Source: Rhodocyclaceae bacterium (GTDB lineage Bacteria; Pseudomonadota; Gammaproteobacteria; Burkholderiales; Rhodocyclaceae). Taken from it: 58,488 nt of DNA. The translations under genes and the position numbers were made by a program. Below, one piece after another: positions 8,596 through 16,725 of the stretch. The notes below the pieces were generated by a model. That model ran no database searches. It was not told where the DNA came from and saw only the letters and a program-made list of their open reading frames with translations. The stretch's first letter is position 1, and each line of letters starts with the position of its first letter. The stretch spans positions 1-58,488 of the forward strand of contig JAJVIJ010000032.1 of assembly GCA_022072095.1 (NCBI GenBank), given 5' to 3'.

Positions 8596-9178
8596 AGCCT
8601 ACGACTCGGCGCAGTTGCGTACCGATCTGGGCGAAGATATTCGTGTCTATGCGAGCTTTGCCGACCAGTACCATGCACGTCCCCTGACTTGGCGCCGCCG
8701 CTTGGGTTGCTTGCTGACTCCCTCGCTAGCGGCCTGTCTGCTGTACCGCCTGGCCCATTTGCTACACGTGGCCGGCTGGCAGTCCACGGCCATGGCCGTG
8801 ACGCGCCTAAACCAGGTTCTGACCAGGGCGAGCATCAGCCCGGCCAGCCGAATCGGAGGTGGTCTGTACATTCCACATCCCGCTTCCGCCATTCTCTTCC
8901 ATGGCCATGCCGGCCGCCACCTTTGCCTGTATTCGGGCGCAGCGGTCACCGCGGGCCACAGCCTCCCCATGCCGGAACACGACACCCCTTCCATGCCGCG
9001 CCTGGGTGACCATGTCACCCTCGGTTCGAAGGCTTACGTCGTCGGACCCGCCTTCATCGAATCGGGCGTGAGCGTGGGCTTCAACGCCACCGTCGAAATG
9101 GATCTGGCGGGGAATGTATGCGTGTTTGGCCCCCGTACCCACAATCGCGTGATTCCACGCGGGGCGCGCCATGAGTGA
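8588..9178 (+). CDS. Serine acetyltransferase-like beta-helix protein, copy 2
   Basis: About 196 residues, similar in layout to its upstream neighbour: N-terminal helices with LLYRLAHLLHVAGW, then GGGLYIPHPASAILFHGHAG and LGDHVTLGSKAYVVGPAFIE as the beta-helix. The hexapeptide repeats are degenerate, with more substitutions than in typical CysE. ATG 8588 overlaps the previous gene by eight bases. The ending (HNRVIPRGARHE) is basic. It could be an acetyltransferase, or a partner subunit of the first copy since such enzymes form trimers. Confidence 0.72.
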   Translation: MSKAYDSAQLRTDLGEDIRVYASFADQYHARPLTWRRRLGCLLTPSLAACLLYRLAHLLHVAGWQSTAMAVTRLNQVLTRASISPASRIGGGLYIPHPASAILFHGHAGRHLCLYSGAAVTAGHSLPMPEHDTPSMPRLGDHVTLGSKAYVVGPAFIESGVSVGFNATVEMDLAGNVCVFGPRTHNRVIPRGARHE

Positions 9179-9338
9179 CGATTGCGCGATATTTCGCCTG
9201 CGTCGTCTTCGTCTTGACATCGTCCTCAAACGACGGATAGCATTTTCTGTCCTCATCCGCACTGGCCGGCGCATTCCCGGACGTATAGCCACCGACCGAA
9301 GCCCTCCTATCTCAGCAATGACGATGCGGACCCCCATC

Positions 9339-10496
9339 ATGAATCCACGCCACCGTCACAGCCAGCTTGTGGCCCGGAGTCTCGTCGCTGCCTGCCTACT
9401 ACTCACGGGGTGTTCCGGGTTCACGACGACCGGTCTCGACATCCCTCTGCTTAGCCGGACTGGACTGCGCGAGGAGCAGAACAAGGTCGTTTCGGGCGAG
9501 GCGCCTAGCGTCGCCGCACCCTCGAACACCACCACCCCACTTCCGCCAAAGTCGATCGCAGAGTTCGACCTCGGACCCGCGGTTTCTCCAGGCGAGCAAC
9601 GCTTTCAAACCGGCGACGGCATCAAGGTTGCTGTCTGGGGTTACCCTGAACTGGACCACACGGCTACGGTACAACCCAACGGTCACATCACGCTTCCTCT
9701 GGTTGGTGAGGTCAACGCGGCGGGGCTATCGGTGAGCGAGCTACGCGCCCGAATTACGGATGCGCTGAAGCCTTATACCAGCGTATCTACTCCCTTGCTG
9801 AGACCTGGCGACCAACTGGCCATGGACGTCTGGCAGCGAACCGAATTGAGCAAAACCGCGGTCATCGCGCCCGATGGCAGCGTGACCTTGCCCTTGGTTG
9901 GAAGAGTCATCGCAGCGGGTCGCCCCGTCGAGGATATTCGCAACGAGGTCCAGGAGCGCATGTTGGTCTTTCTTCGTGATGCTCGCGTCACGCTGCTTCC
10001 GACCTTGATGAACCGGCGCGTTCTATACGACTATCAGGTATCGGTACTCGCGACTCATCTGGAGCCTCGACGCGCCGCCATAATTGGCGAGGTCGGACTG
10101 CAGGGGCTGTACGAGATTAAAGGTAGTTTGAGACTGTTGCAGGCCCTAGCGCAGGCGCAGGTGGTGGAGAAGTCCGCCGCAATGAACAGCGTCATCGTCA
10201 TTCGCAACCGAGACTCCGCAGCGCCGCTGTACCGGAAAATCCGTCTGACCGACTTCATCGAAGGCAACGCGCCCGATCAGAACATATACCTCCAGCACGA
10301 CGACATCGTCATTGTTCCCAAGACCGCCATTGCCAAGGCGGGAGATTTCGTCGAACAATTTTTCGCCCGGACAGCACCGATGTTCTCATGGTGGTCGGCT
10401 GCGTGGCAGGCCAGCGTTGCGCCACAAACCGCAGACACGACCAAGCTGATCAACGAATCGCTGAAGCGCAACCTGCTGGCAATTACGCCGAACTGA
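9339..10496 (+). CDS. Outer-membrane polysaccharide export lipoprotein (Wza-like) with two export domains
   Basis: About 385 residues. The signal peptide ends in LLLTGC, a lipobox with Cys25, so it should be a lipidated outer-membrane protein. The export (PES) motif appears twice: GDGIKVAVWGYPELD with VQPNGHITLPLVGEV at about residues 92-125, and RPGDQLAMDVWQRTEL with IAPDGSVTLPLVGRV at about 145-180. Downstream, AAIIGEVGLQGLYEI resembles a SLBB domain. Proteins of this family form the outer-membrane channel for capsule or exopolysaccharide. ATG 9339 is chosen because it gives a compact signal peptide; the frame is open further upstream. It closes the first plus-strand block. Confidence 0.83.
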   Translation: MNPRHRHSQLVARSLVAACLLLTGCSGFTTTGLDIPLLSRTGLREEQNKVVSGEAPSVAAPSNTTTPLPPKSIAEFDLGPAVSPGEQRFQTGDGIKVAVWGYPELDHTATVQPNGHITLPLVGEVNAAGLSVSELRARITDALKPYTSVSTPLLRPGDQLAMDVWQRTELSKTAVIAPDGSVTLPLVGRVIAAGRPVEDIRNEVQERMLVFLRDARVTLLPTLMNRRVLYDYQVSVLATHLEPRRAAIIGEVGLQGLYEIKGSLRLLQALAQAQVVEKSAAMNSVIVIRNRDSAAPLYRKIRLTDFIEGNAPDQNIYLQHDDIVIVPKTAIAKAGDFVEQFFARTAPMFSWWSAAWQASVAPQTADTTKLINESLKRNLLAITPN

Positions 10497-10507
10497 TGGC
10501 GCGCGAC

Positions 10508-11557
10508 TCAGGCGGCACGGCGCGCGACTACGACCAGCTGCTCACCCCAGCCGCGCGTCGGAGAAAAGCGCATCGAATAGGTCGCATCAAGGCCACGCAT
10601 CAAGGCACGGACTACGTGCAGGAAGCCAAAGCGGTCGATCAAGGCCTTGACCCGCGTCTTGGCCGAACGGGCATGATAGTAGTTCCCAACCGATTCCGCT
10701 GCATCCGACACCGACCGACCCGTTCGGCCGCTTCGCCATTCCCGTAACAGGCCGAGCATGTCGAGATTTTGAATATGCCGGTCCACGATTTCAAATCCCG
10801 TTTCGCGCAGCATTCCCTCCAGCGTCGCCATCGTGAACAGAACGATATGCTCGTCCTCGCAATTCACTACCCACCAACGGGTCCCGAAGAGCCGCCGGTA
10901 CAAGCTGTCAAAGTTCGGTGTCGTGACCAACACCAGCCCACCCGGACACAACCAGCGACGCGCCTGCTCCAAGGCGCCGCGCGGATCTGTCAGATGTTCG
11001 ATTACCTCGATCATTGTCATGGCGTCGAAGGTCGCCTGGCCAGGATCAAATGAATGCAGCGTACCTTGCGTGACATCCAAGCCTTGCGACTCCCGCGCGT
11101 ACGCGGCGGCTGCACGACCTATTTCAATACCCCGTACCTGCCAGCCCGCGTCGCGCGCTACAGCCATAAAACACCCTGTACTACAACCAACATCGAGCAG
11201 CCGTCTGCCCGTGCCGCTCGTGTGCGCCGAAATGCGGGCCAGAAAACGTGCGTAGTACTCCCGGGTTTCCGGCGCAAAGGCGATGCGCAGGCGCTCGAGG
11301 TCGACCACGTCCTGCTCTGACCAAAGTTGAAGTTTTCTCTCCAGATGTGCATCGTCCAAGCGGGGCGATACATACGTCATCCCACACTGGCAACAACTTA
11401 CGAGCGCACCACGCCGGAGCATGTAACGTAACTCGCGCTCCCGGCAAGCGCAGCGGGGACAAGGCACCTCTGTCACCTGCCCCTCTAGCGAAGTAGCCAA
11501 CGCGTTTATGTCCAGCTTGTCAGTCATCGTCAGAAACACCGTCCCACTGAAGGCCAT
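10508..11557 (-). CDS. SAM-dependent methyltransferase with N-terminal zinc-ribbon
   Basis: About 349 residues, or 339 from the ATG at 11527. CPRC and CCQCG near residues 33-60 form a likely zinc ribbon. RRLLDVGCSTGCFMAVARDAG is motif I, and MIEVIEHLTDPRGAL with LCPGGLVLVTTPN gives the later motifs of class I methyltransferases of the Methyltransf_23 type found in polysaccharide loci. It lies 21 bases downstream of the beta-hydroxylase gene, so it is probably cotranscribed with it. Its 3' end faces the export gene 11 bases away in convergent orientation. The substrate is unknown. Confidence 0.82.
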   Translation of the reverse strand: MAFSGTVFLTMTDKLDINALATSLEGQVTEVPCPRCACRERELRYMLRRGALVSCCQCGMTYVSPRLDDAHLERKLQLWSEQDVVDLERLRIAFAPETREYYARFLARISAHTSGTGRRLLDVGCSTGCFMAVARDAGWQVRGIEIGRAAAAYARESQGLDVTQGTLHSFDPGQATFDAMTMIEVIEHLTDPRGALEQARRWLCPGGLVLVTTPNFDSLYRRLFGTRWWVVNCEDEHIVLFTMATLEGMLRETGFEIVDRHIQNLDMLGLLREWRSGRTGRSVSDAAESVGNYYHARSAKTRVKALIDRFGFLHVVRALMRGLDATYSMRFSPTRGWGEQLVVVARRAA

Positions 11558-11578
11558 CGCCCGTTTTCGGAAGCGAAA

Positions 11579-12274
11579 TCACAGTTGGCCGGCCTCGAAA
11601 CGCTTGATCGGGTTTCGAATCATCGGCGTCCACGCCAGCAACGCCAGAACGAACCGGTTGAGCGCACGCAGAATTGGCGGTAGCGGTCGCTCAAAATCGG
11701 CGAACAAAACGACCCGCTCTTCGGCTGATTCATTGCGTACCGAATGCGGAAAGGAGTCATCGAAAATGAGGCTTTGGCCCAAACTCCAACTTCGCCTCTC
11801 TCCCGCGACATCAATGGAGCAGGCATTTACTTCAGACGGCACCTTGAGTGGCAAATGAAAGCGCAACAGACCGTTATATGGGCCACGATGCTCCGGAATA
11901 TGCTTGCCGGGAGCCAAGATCGAAAACATCGCGTTACGCAGCCCGGGAATGCCATCGATCAGTCCGGCTGTGCGCGGGCATCGGCGGCGGTTACGTTCGA
12001 TGCCGGTACCAAACACTTGGAACACGTAACTCTTCCAACGGTCATCATCGGTAATCACTCGTTGCTCCGGCGACACCTCGTGAAACGCGGGAATCGCCGC
12101 ACGATCCATTAGGACGGCATCAAGCTCCGCCACAATTTCCGCCGTGGCTGCCTCCAGCGTCACCGTCCATGGAAACGCAGCCGTATCAAAATAAACTCGG
12201 CGCCCCTCTCTCGAACACAGGCGGATCAGCGTCTCCACTGTACGCAACAGCATCATGAACCCCATCGCCGCCAA
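11579..12274 (-). CDS. Aspartyl/asparaginyl beta-hydroxylase-like dioxygenase (LpxO-like)
   Basis: 231 residues. HIPEHRGPYNGLLRFHLPL (around residues 125-143) carries the HxGPYNG-type first metal ligand (H129) and the Arg that binds 2-oxoglutarate. FDDSFPHSVRN supplies Asp and the second His (H177), and VVLFADFERP is also characteristic. These Fe(II)/2-oxoglutarate enzymes hydroxylate Asp/Asn residues or, as LpxO, the 2-position of a lipid A acyl chain. Within a polysaccharide operon the substrate could be a glycan acyl or amino acid substituent. The gene follows a GT4 gene by 17 bases. Confidence 0.82.
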   Translation of the reverse strand: MAAMGFMMLLRTVETLIRLCSREGRRVYFDTAAFPWTVTLEAATAEIVAELDAVLMDRAAIPAFHEVSPEQRVITDDDRWKSYVFQVFGTGIERNRRRCPRTAGLIDGIPGLRNAMFSILAPGKHIPEHRGPYNGLLRFHLPLKVPSEVNACSIDVAGERRSWSLGQSLIFDDSFPHSVRNESAEERVVLFADFERPLPPILRALNRFVLALLAWTPMIRNPIKRFEAGQL

Positions 12275-12291
12275 GGTGCCCGCCCAGTGTC

Positions 12292-13431
12292 TCAGCCGCC
12301 GGAGATGGCGCGTCCTTCGCGCTGACCTTCGCCACTCCCCCGGTGGAACACCTGCCGATAGACATCCATCGTCTCCAATGCCGCCCGCCGCCAGGTAAAG
12401 CGGGACGCTCGTTCAAAACCTGCGCGACGCAGCGCCGCGCGCAATGTGTCATCCTCGATCATGCGTGATAGGCCTGAATATATCGACTCGTCGTCGTTCG
12501 GATCAACCAGTAGCGCCGCATCGCCCGCGACCTCTGGCATACAGGATGTGTTTGAGGTCAGGCATGGCGTTCCGCAGGCCATACTTTCCAGAATCGGCAG
12601 ACCGAACCCCTCATATCGCGACAGATAGACCGAAAAGATCGCAGCGTTGTACAGCGCCAGCAAATTCTGCTGCGAAACGTAGCCGATCACATGAACCCGG
12701 TCCACCAAACCGCTTCGCCGGACTTCGGCAAGTATCTCGTTCGCCGAGTCGGTTGCTTTTCCAGCCAGCACCAGATCACAGTCGATCTTGCGCGCCTGGG
12801 CGAGACGAGAGTAGACGCGCACAAGTGCGGCCTGGTTTTTACGTCGACACAGATTGCCTGTTGCGAGAATGAAAGCGCGGTGTATGCCCAGCCGAGCCAA
12901 GCCGCACTGAATCGCCGAGCCATCGAAGGGCCGCCAGATGCTCGAAACGCCGTTATGCACCACGGTGATGCGCTCTGCAGCAAGCCCGTATAGTTCGATC
13001 AGATCTCTACGAGTAGCTTCCGACACAGTGATGATGTGCGCGGCACTTCTCACCTGCGCTGGCATCAGGGCTCGCATGCGCCCGGCGAACGCTGGCGAGA
13101 AAAACTCCGGGTGGCGCACGTAACTCAAGTCGTGCACCGTCAGAACTGAGGGGCAAGGCGCGACGGGCGGAGCAAAATACTGGAAGTGGGCGATGTCGAT
13201 GCGGTCACGCCAAAGCGCCCAAGGCGCGGCAATAAGCAACCTTGGAATGGACGCCGACGGGCGCAAGCGCCGACCACGTCCGCCGACCGCCTGCTCTGAA
13301 GAAATGCGGTAGAAAATGAAATCGATGTCGTCCGCCGCTAGTTCTCCGAATTCGCGCGCGAGTCCCTCGGCATAGGTCTCGTTACCGGTCGCTCTCTGGC
13401 CGAGAGTATGGATGTCAAAGGCTACGCGCAT
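12292..13431 (-). CDS. Glycosyltransferase, GT4 family
   Basis: 379 residues with the complete two-domain GT-B layout. The N-terminal FDIHTLGQRATGNETYAEGL is the acceptor-side loop of GT4 mannosyl/rhamnosyltransferase-like proteins. VLTVHDLSYVRHPEFF precedes the linker, and the C-terminal YEGFGLPILESMACGTPCL contains the E-x7-E donor motif. ILATGNLCRRKNQAALVR is the usual start of the second Rossmann domain. It leads a three-gene minus operon (GT4, beta-hydroxylase, methyltransferase) transcribed away from the radical SAM gene. Donor sugar is not predictable. Confidence 0.9.
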   Translation of the reverse strand: MRVAFDIHTLGQRATGNETYAEGLAREFGELAADDIDFIFYRISSEQAVGGRGRRLRPSASIPRLLIAAPWALWRDRIDIAHFQYFAPPVAPCPSVLTVHDLSYVRHPEFFSPAFAGRMRALMPAQVRSAAHIITVSEATRRDLIELYGLAAERITVVHNGVSSIWRPFDGSAIQCGLARLGIHRAFILATGNLCRRKNQAALVRVYSRLAQARKIDCDLVLAGKATDSANEILAEVRRSGLVDRVHVIGYVSQQNLLALYNAAIFSVYLSRYEGFGLPILESMACGTPCLTSNTSCMPEVAGDAALLVDPNDDESIYSGLSRMIEDDTLRAALRRAGFERASRFTWRRAALETMDVYRQVFHRGSGEGQREGRAISGG

Positions 13432-13553
13432 TCCGGCGTGTGTTCCTGTAATCTACTTACCCCTCGCCACGCCGCAGTCACGCCTCCATGCTGAGTGCAG
13501 GGCCGGCCTAGGATCGCGACCGTTCGCTTGCTCTTCAGGATTGCGCTACCGAT

Positions 13554-14645
13554 ATGAACTTCGTCAGCCGAGTCGTCGAACGTCTGGTCCGGGTACCCAC
13601 TTATGCGAGACGATCCGAAGCATTGCATGTCATCCTCGCCCACAGCACACCGCGACGCTTGTTCAACCTCCTGTTGGTCGAACTGGAGTTCCGCCTGCGC
13701 CGTACGCGTGTCCGGGGGCGGCCCTACGTGCTCGTAGTGGACCCGGCCAATGTCTGCAACCTGCGCTGCCCGCTCTGCCCGACTGGTTTGCTGCAAGGCG
13801 GCCGTCGCGCGGAACTGATTCCGTGGGACATCTATACGCGTACGGTCGATCTCGCTGCGCCTTGGGCCTACAAGGTCAACCTGTTCAACTGGGGTGAGCC
13901 GCTGCTCCACCCACAGATTTTCGACATGATCCGCTATGCCCGTAGCAAGGGTCTTGGCACAACAATGAGCACCAATCTGTCGATCAACATTCCTGACGAA
14001 CGGATCGACAATCTGATCGACAGCGGTCTCGAATTCCTCTGCGTCTCGATCGATGGTGCAACTCAAGACACCTATTCCCGCTACCGGCGAAAGGGCAAAC
14101 TGGACTTGGTGCTGGCCAATCTCCGCCGCATCGTGCGACGTCGCAAAGAGCTTGGAAGCCGAACGCCTACCATCGAATGGCAGTTCATTCCCATGAAGCA
14201 TAACGAGCACGAGGAAGCCGTGGCGCGCCAGCTCGCCGAGGAAATTGGCACCGACCGTTTCCGCTGCATCCCCGTCGGGCTGCCGTTTGAGGCCACGAAC
14301 CGACAAGACCTCGAAGCTGAGTGGTTTCCTGTCACCATACATAATGGCAAGACTGCCACCGGTGATTCCGTATCCAGCAACGAGCAGGCAGAATCCGCAT
14401 GCTATTTCCTTTACCGCTATCTCGTCGTCAACCCTGACGGCCGTACTTCTCCATGCTGCGTGGTCTATGGTGAGAAGGCTGACTTCGGGGATATCACAAC
14501 CGAACCACTGGGTAGGGTCTGGAACAATACGAACTACGTTTCTGCGCGTTCCCATTACCGCCGTGACGGCCGCCCGGAAACTGTCACCGTCTGTGATCGC
14601 TGCGATCTGTTCAGGAAGCGTTCCGCACACCGGGGCCGCTCCTAG
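13554..14645 (+). CDS. Radical SAM/SPASM domain protein
   Basis: 363 residues. CNLRCPLC places the 4Fe-4S ligands at Cys68, Cys72 and Cys75 in the classical CxxxCxxC spacing, followed by NLFNWGEPLLHPQIF, the GGEP-like SAM-binding segment. The C-terminus carries further cysteines (SPCCVVYGEK, VCDRCDLF) that fit a SPASM auxiliary-cluster domain. Such enzymes perform radical modifications of peptides or sugars, and several occur in polysaccharide or lipopolysaccharide loci. It stands alone on the plus strand between two minus-strand operons; its last four bases overlap the 3' end of the next gene. Substrate unknown. Confidence 0.87.
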   Translation: MNFVSRVVERLVRVPTYARRSEALHVILAHSTPRRLFNLLLVELEFRLRRTRVRGRPYVLVVDPANVCNLRCPLCPTGLLQGGRRAELIPWDIYTRTVDLAAPWAYKVNLFNWGEPLLHPQIFDMIRYARSKGLGTTMSTNLSINIPDERIDNLIDSGLEFLCVSIDGATQDTYSRYRRKGKLDLVLANLRRIVRRRKELGSRTPTIEWQFIPMKHNEHEEAVARQLAEEIGTDRFRCIPVGLPFEATNRQDLEAEWFPVTIHNGKTATGDSVSSNEQAESACYFLYRYLVVNPDGRTSPCCVVYGEKADFGDITTEPLGRVWNNTNYVSARSHYRRDGRPETVTVCDRCDLFRKRSAHRGRS

Positions 14646-15736
14646 TCTTTGCTGCGATCTGCGAGCCGACGAAAGACCGCCAACCACTTGCGCCCGTTTT
14701 CATCTGGCATAAACGCATGCCGATACATCCGGTAGCTCCGCTGCCCCATCCTGCACCTGCCCATCCTGTCGCCGAGCAGGCTATCCAACGCGACGAACCA
14801 CTCCTCACCGTGTGAGGCCAGGAAACCATTTTCGCCCGGCAGCACAATATCGACATTCATGCCAACCGGTGACGCGACAACGGGAAGCCCCGCAGAAAAA
14901 TACTGGATCAACTTGAATGCGCACTTGCCGCGCTCGTACTCCCTGTCCAGCAGCGGCATGACCCCGATGGACGAATCGAGCAACCACGCCGCTTCTCTGT
15001 CCTCCTGCCACTCAACTGCCTCGACGGTAACGCCGGGAATGTCCATACCCAGCACATCCCGGCTGCCAATGACACGGAACACGAAATTGTGATGCCTCGC
15101 CAAACGTTGCAGGGGCTCTCGAAGGATGTCCAGATAGGCCTCGTTACCGACGTTACCGATCCAGACTACGACGGGGCATTCGCGATCGACCGCACCGGCC
15201 CCGCTCAAATCACGATACGGGGTCGGGATTACCACCACATCGCGGCAGTAACGCTCCGCAAACCGTGCCAGAAAACTGTTGCCGACGACGACCATGCGGC
15301 AGGCGGCCATGGTATCCGGAACTTTGCCCGGATTATTTAGCAGCTTGCGCTGGTCCACCCTCAGTGGGGTGGGCATCCAGATCGCATCATCGAGATCGAA
15401 CACCGTGTTGCGATTCAATCGAGCGATGAGCCTCTCGAAAAATGCGCCACCGATTGGAAAGATTTCGCGATGAATTATTACCACATCATAATTTGGGACG
15501 CTCGGGAGACGAGCCACCAGGCGCAATGTGCAAAGCGATAACATCAGCACCTTGTAGGCAGCGGCCACAGGCCCGAAACTGCGCCGTCGTCGAAAGATGG
15601 CCCGGGTCAGGAACGGCCAGACCACGAGGGTCACGCCAGCATCGTTCCAGATCTTGCGATAGCCCGCAATGCGGTGCCGAACCGAAGGACCTTCCTCGGG
15701 ATAGAAGCTAAGGCAAAGGATGCGCAAAGGCGCCAT
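14642..15736 (-). CDS. Glycosyltransferase, GT4-like
   Basis: About 364 residues from ATG 15736, which has AGAAGAG just upstream; the GTG at 15754, one base overlapping the preceding stop, is the alternative. The start MAPLRILCLSFYPEEGPSVR and RHRIAGY match a group of GT4 proteins from exopolysaccharide loci. KCAFKLIQYFSAGLPVVASPVGMN carries the K-x-x-(Q/E)Y-x-A-G-P-V pattern of the donor-binding C-terminal domain. The E-x7-E motif is not canonical. It is the last gene of the long minus-strand block. Confidence 0.8.
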   Translation of the reverse strand: MAPLRILCLSFYPEEGPSVRHRIAGYRKIWNDAGVTLVVWPFLTRAIFRRRRSFGPVAAAYKVLMLSLCTLRLVARLPSVPNYDVVIIHREIFPIGGAFFERLIARLNRNTVFDLDDAIWMPTPLRVDQRKLLNNPGKVPDTMAACRMVVVGNSFLARFAERYCRDVVVIPTPYRDLSGAGAVDRECPVVVWIGNVGNEAYLDILREPLQRLARHHNFVFRVIGSRDVLGMDIPGVTVEAVEWQEDREAAWLLDSSIGVMPLLDREYERGKCAFKLIQYFSAGLPVVASPVGMNVDIVLPGENGFLASHGEEWFVALDSLLGDRMGRCRMGQRSYRMYRHAFMPDENGRKWLAVFRRLADRSKD

Positions 15737-15753
15737 TTGCTCTTCTGAACTCA

Positions 15754-16689
15754 CTACGCGCCGGCCTTCCGGCCACGAACCCAGAATCCTCCTGCGACCT
15801 TGTGAGCATCCGGATGCGTTCTCAGCGCCAAATCGATGTACTTGAACGGAAAGACCAGCCAGCGAAAGGCACCATTTGCGATCTTGCGCAGGTAAGATGG
15901 CCGCGCAGGGATCAGCATCTCGAGAACGATGTTTGCGGACTGCAACACAGCCGACACGGGTCCATGCGTCAAGCCGATTTCCAATTCCTCCAGCTCACGG
16001 AACAGGTGGCGAAGCCCTTCCCTGGTGAAACGCTGATAATCCGCCGGGTAGGCGTGGAAGAAGAAGATGAACGGGATTTCTGAATATAGCTGCCCACCCG
16101 GCCGCAGTACGCGCACCATCTCGTCAACGACCCTCTGTGGATTGGCAACATGTTCGAGTACCGCCAAGCTGAATACGGCCGCTACGCTGTCATCGGCAAA
16201 CGGGATTCGATGAGCATCGCCAAGCAGGTCCACTTCCGGAAAGAATCCGATATTCAGAGTGACCTCAGAGGGTGTCACACGAAAGGGACCACCGCCGACA
16301 TTCAGCACCAGTTCGTGCTCACAGGAAAATAGCGCCGCCGCCGGGCCAATTCTCAGATCGGGGTCATAGCGATGCATGATTGGTGGCGGACGGAGCAAAC
16401 CAAGAAGGCGCGTCAAACCTGTCTGCCCCAACACCCCCTCGCTCGCCTTGTACTCACACGCCATGCGCCGGCCATCTTCGCTATCGAGCGAGACATCAAG
16501 ACTCCGCCGACACGCCTCGGTCATCAACACTGGCCTACCGCCAACCACCGGGTAGATCACGTCGCATAGCCCACAACATAGATTTCCGGCGACATCGTCT
16601 AGCTTCCCACGGCAAGCAGGACAGCGCAGTGCAGAACGAAAGCTTGCGAGCCGCCTCCGGTCCATATCCTTTTCGAAGTGAACGTTCAT
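15754..16689 (-). CDS. SAM-dependent methyltransferase with Trm112-like N-terminal zinc-binding segment
   Basis: 311 residues. The N-terminal LRCPACRGKLDDVAGNLCC, then GLCDVIYPVVGGRPVLM, is a Trm112-like metal-binding fold with four cysteines. Motif I is degenerate: LVLNVGGGPFRV where most class I methyltransferases have E/DxGxGxG, but VFSLAVLEHVANPQRVVDE and MVRVLRPGGQLYSEIPF are clear later motifs. It overlaps the start of the next glycosyltransferase by one base if GTG 15754 is used. The C-terminus carries a hydrophobic aromatic stretch. Likely sugar or lipid methylation; not determined. Confidence 0.78.
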   Translation of the reverse strand: MNVHFEKDMDRRRLASFRSALRCPACRGKLDDVAGNLCCGLCDVIYPVVGGRPVLMTEACRRSLDVSLDSEDGRRMACEYKASEGVLGQTGLTRLLGLLRPPPIMHRYDPDLRIGPAAALFSCEHELVLNVGGGPFRVTPSEVTLNIGFFPEVDLLGDAHRIPFADDSVAAVFSLAVLEHVANPQRVVDEMVRVLRPGGQLYSEIPFIFFFHAYPADYQRFTREGLRHLFRELEELEIGLTHGPVSAVLQSANIVLEMLIPARPSYLRKIANGAFRWLVFPFKYIDLALRTHPDAHKVAGGFWVRGRKAGA

Positions 16690-16725
16690 ACCCGACGGTG
16701 CTTGAACGCGGCCTAACGCCCGCGC

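Noticed and set aside
11676..11687. GGCGGTAGCGGT, similar to the ops element of JUMPStart sequences
   Set aside because: It lies inside the beta-hydroxylase coding region and on the opposite strand to it, so it does not lead any operon.
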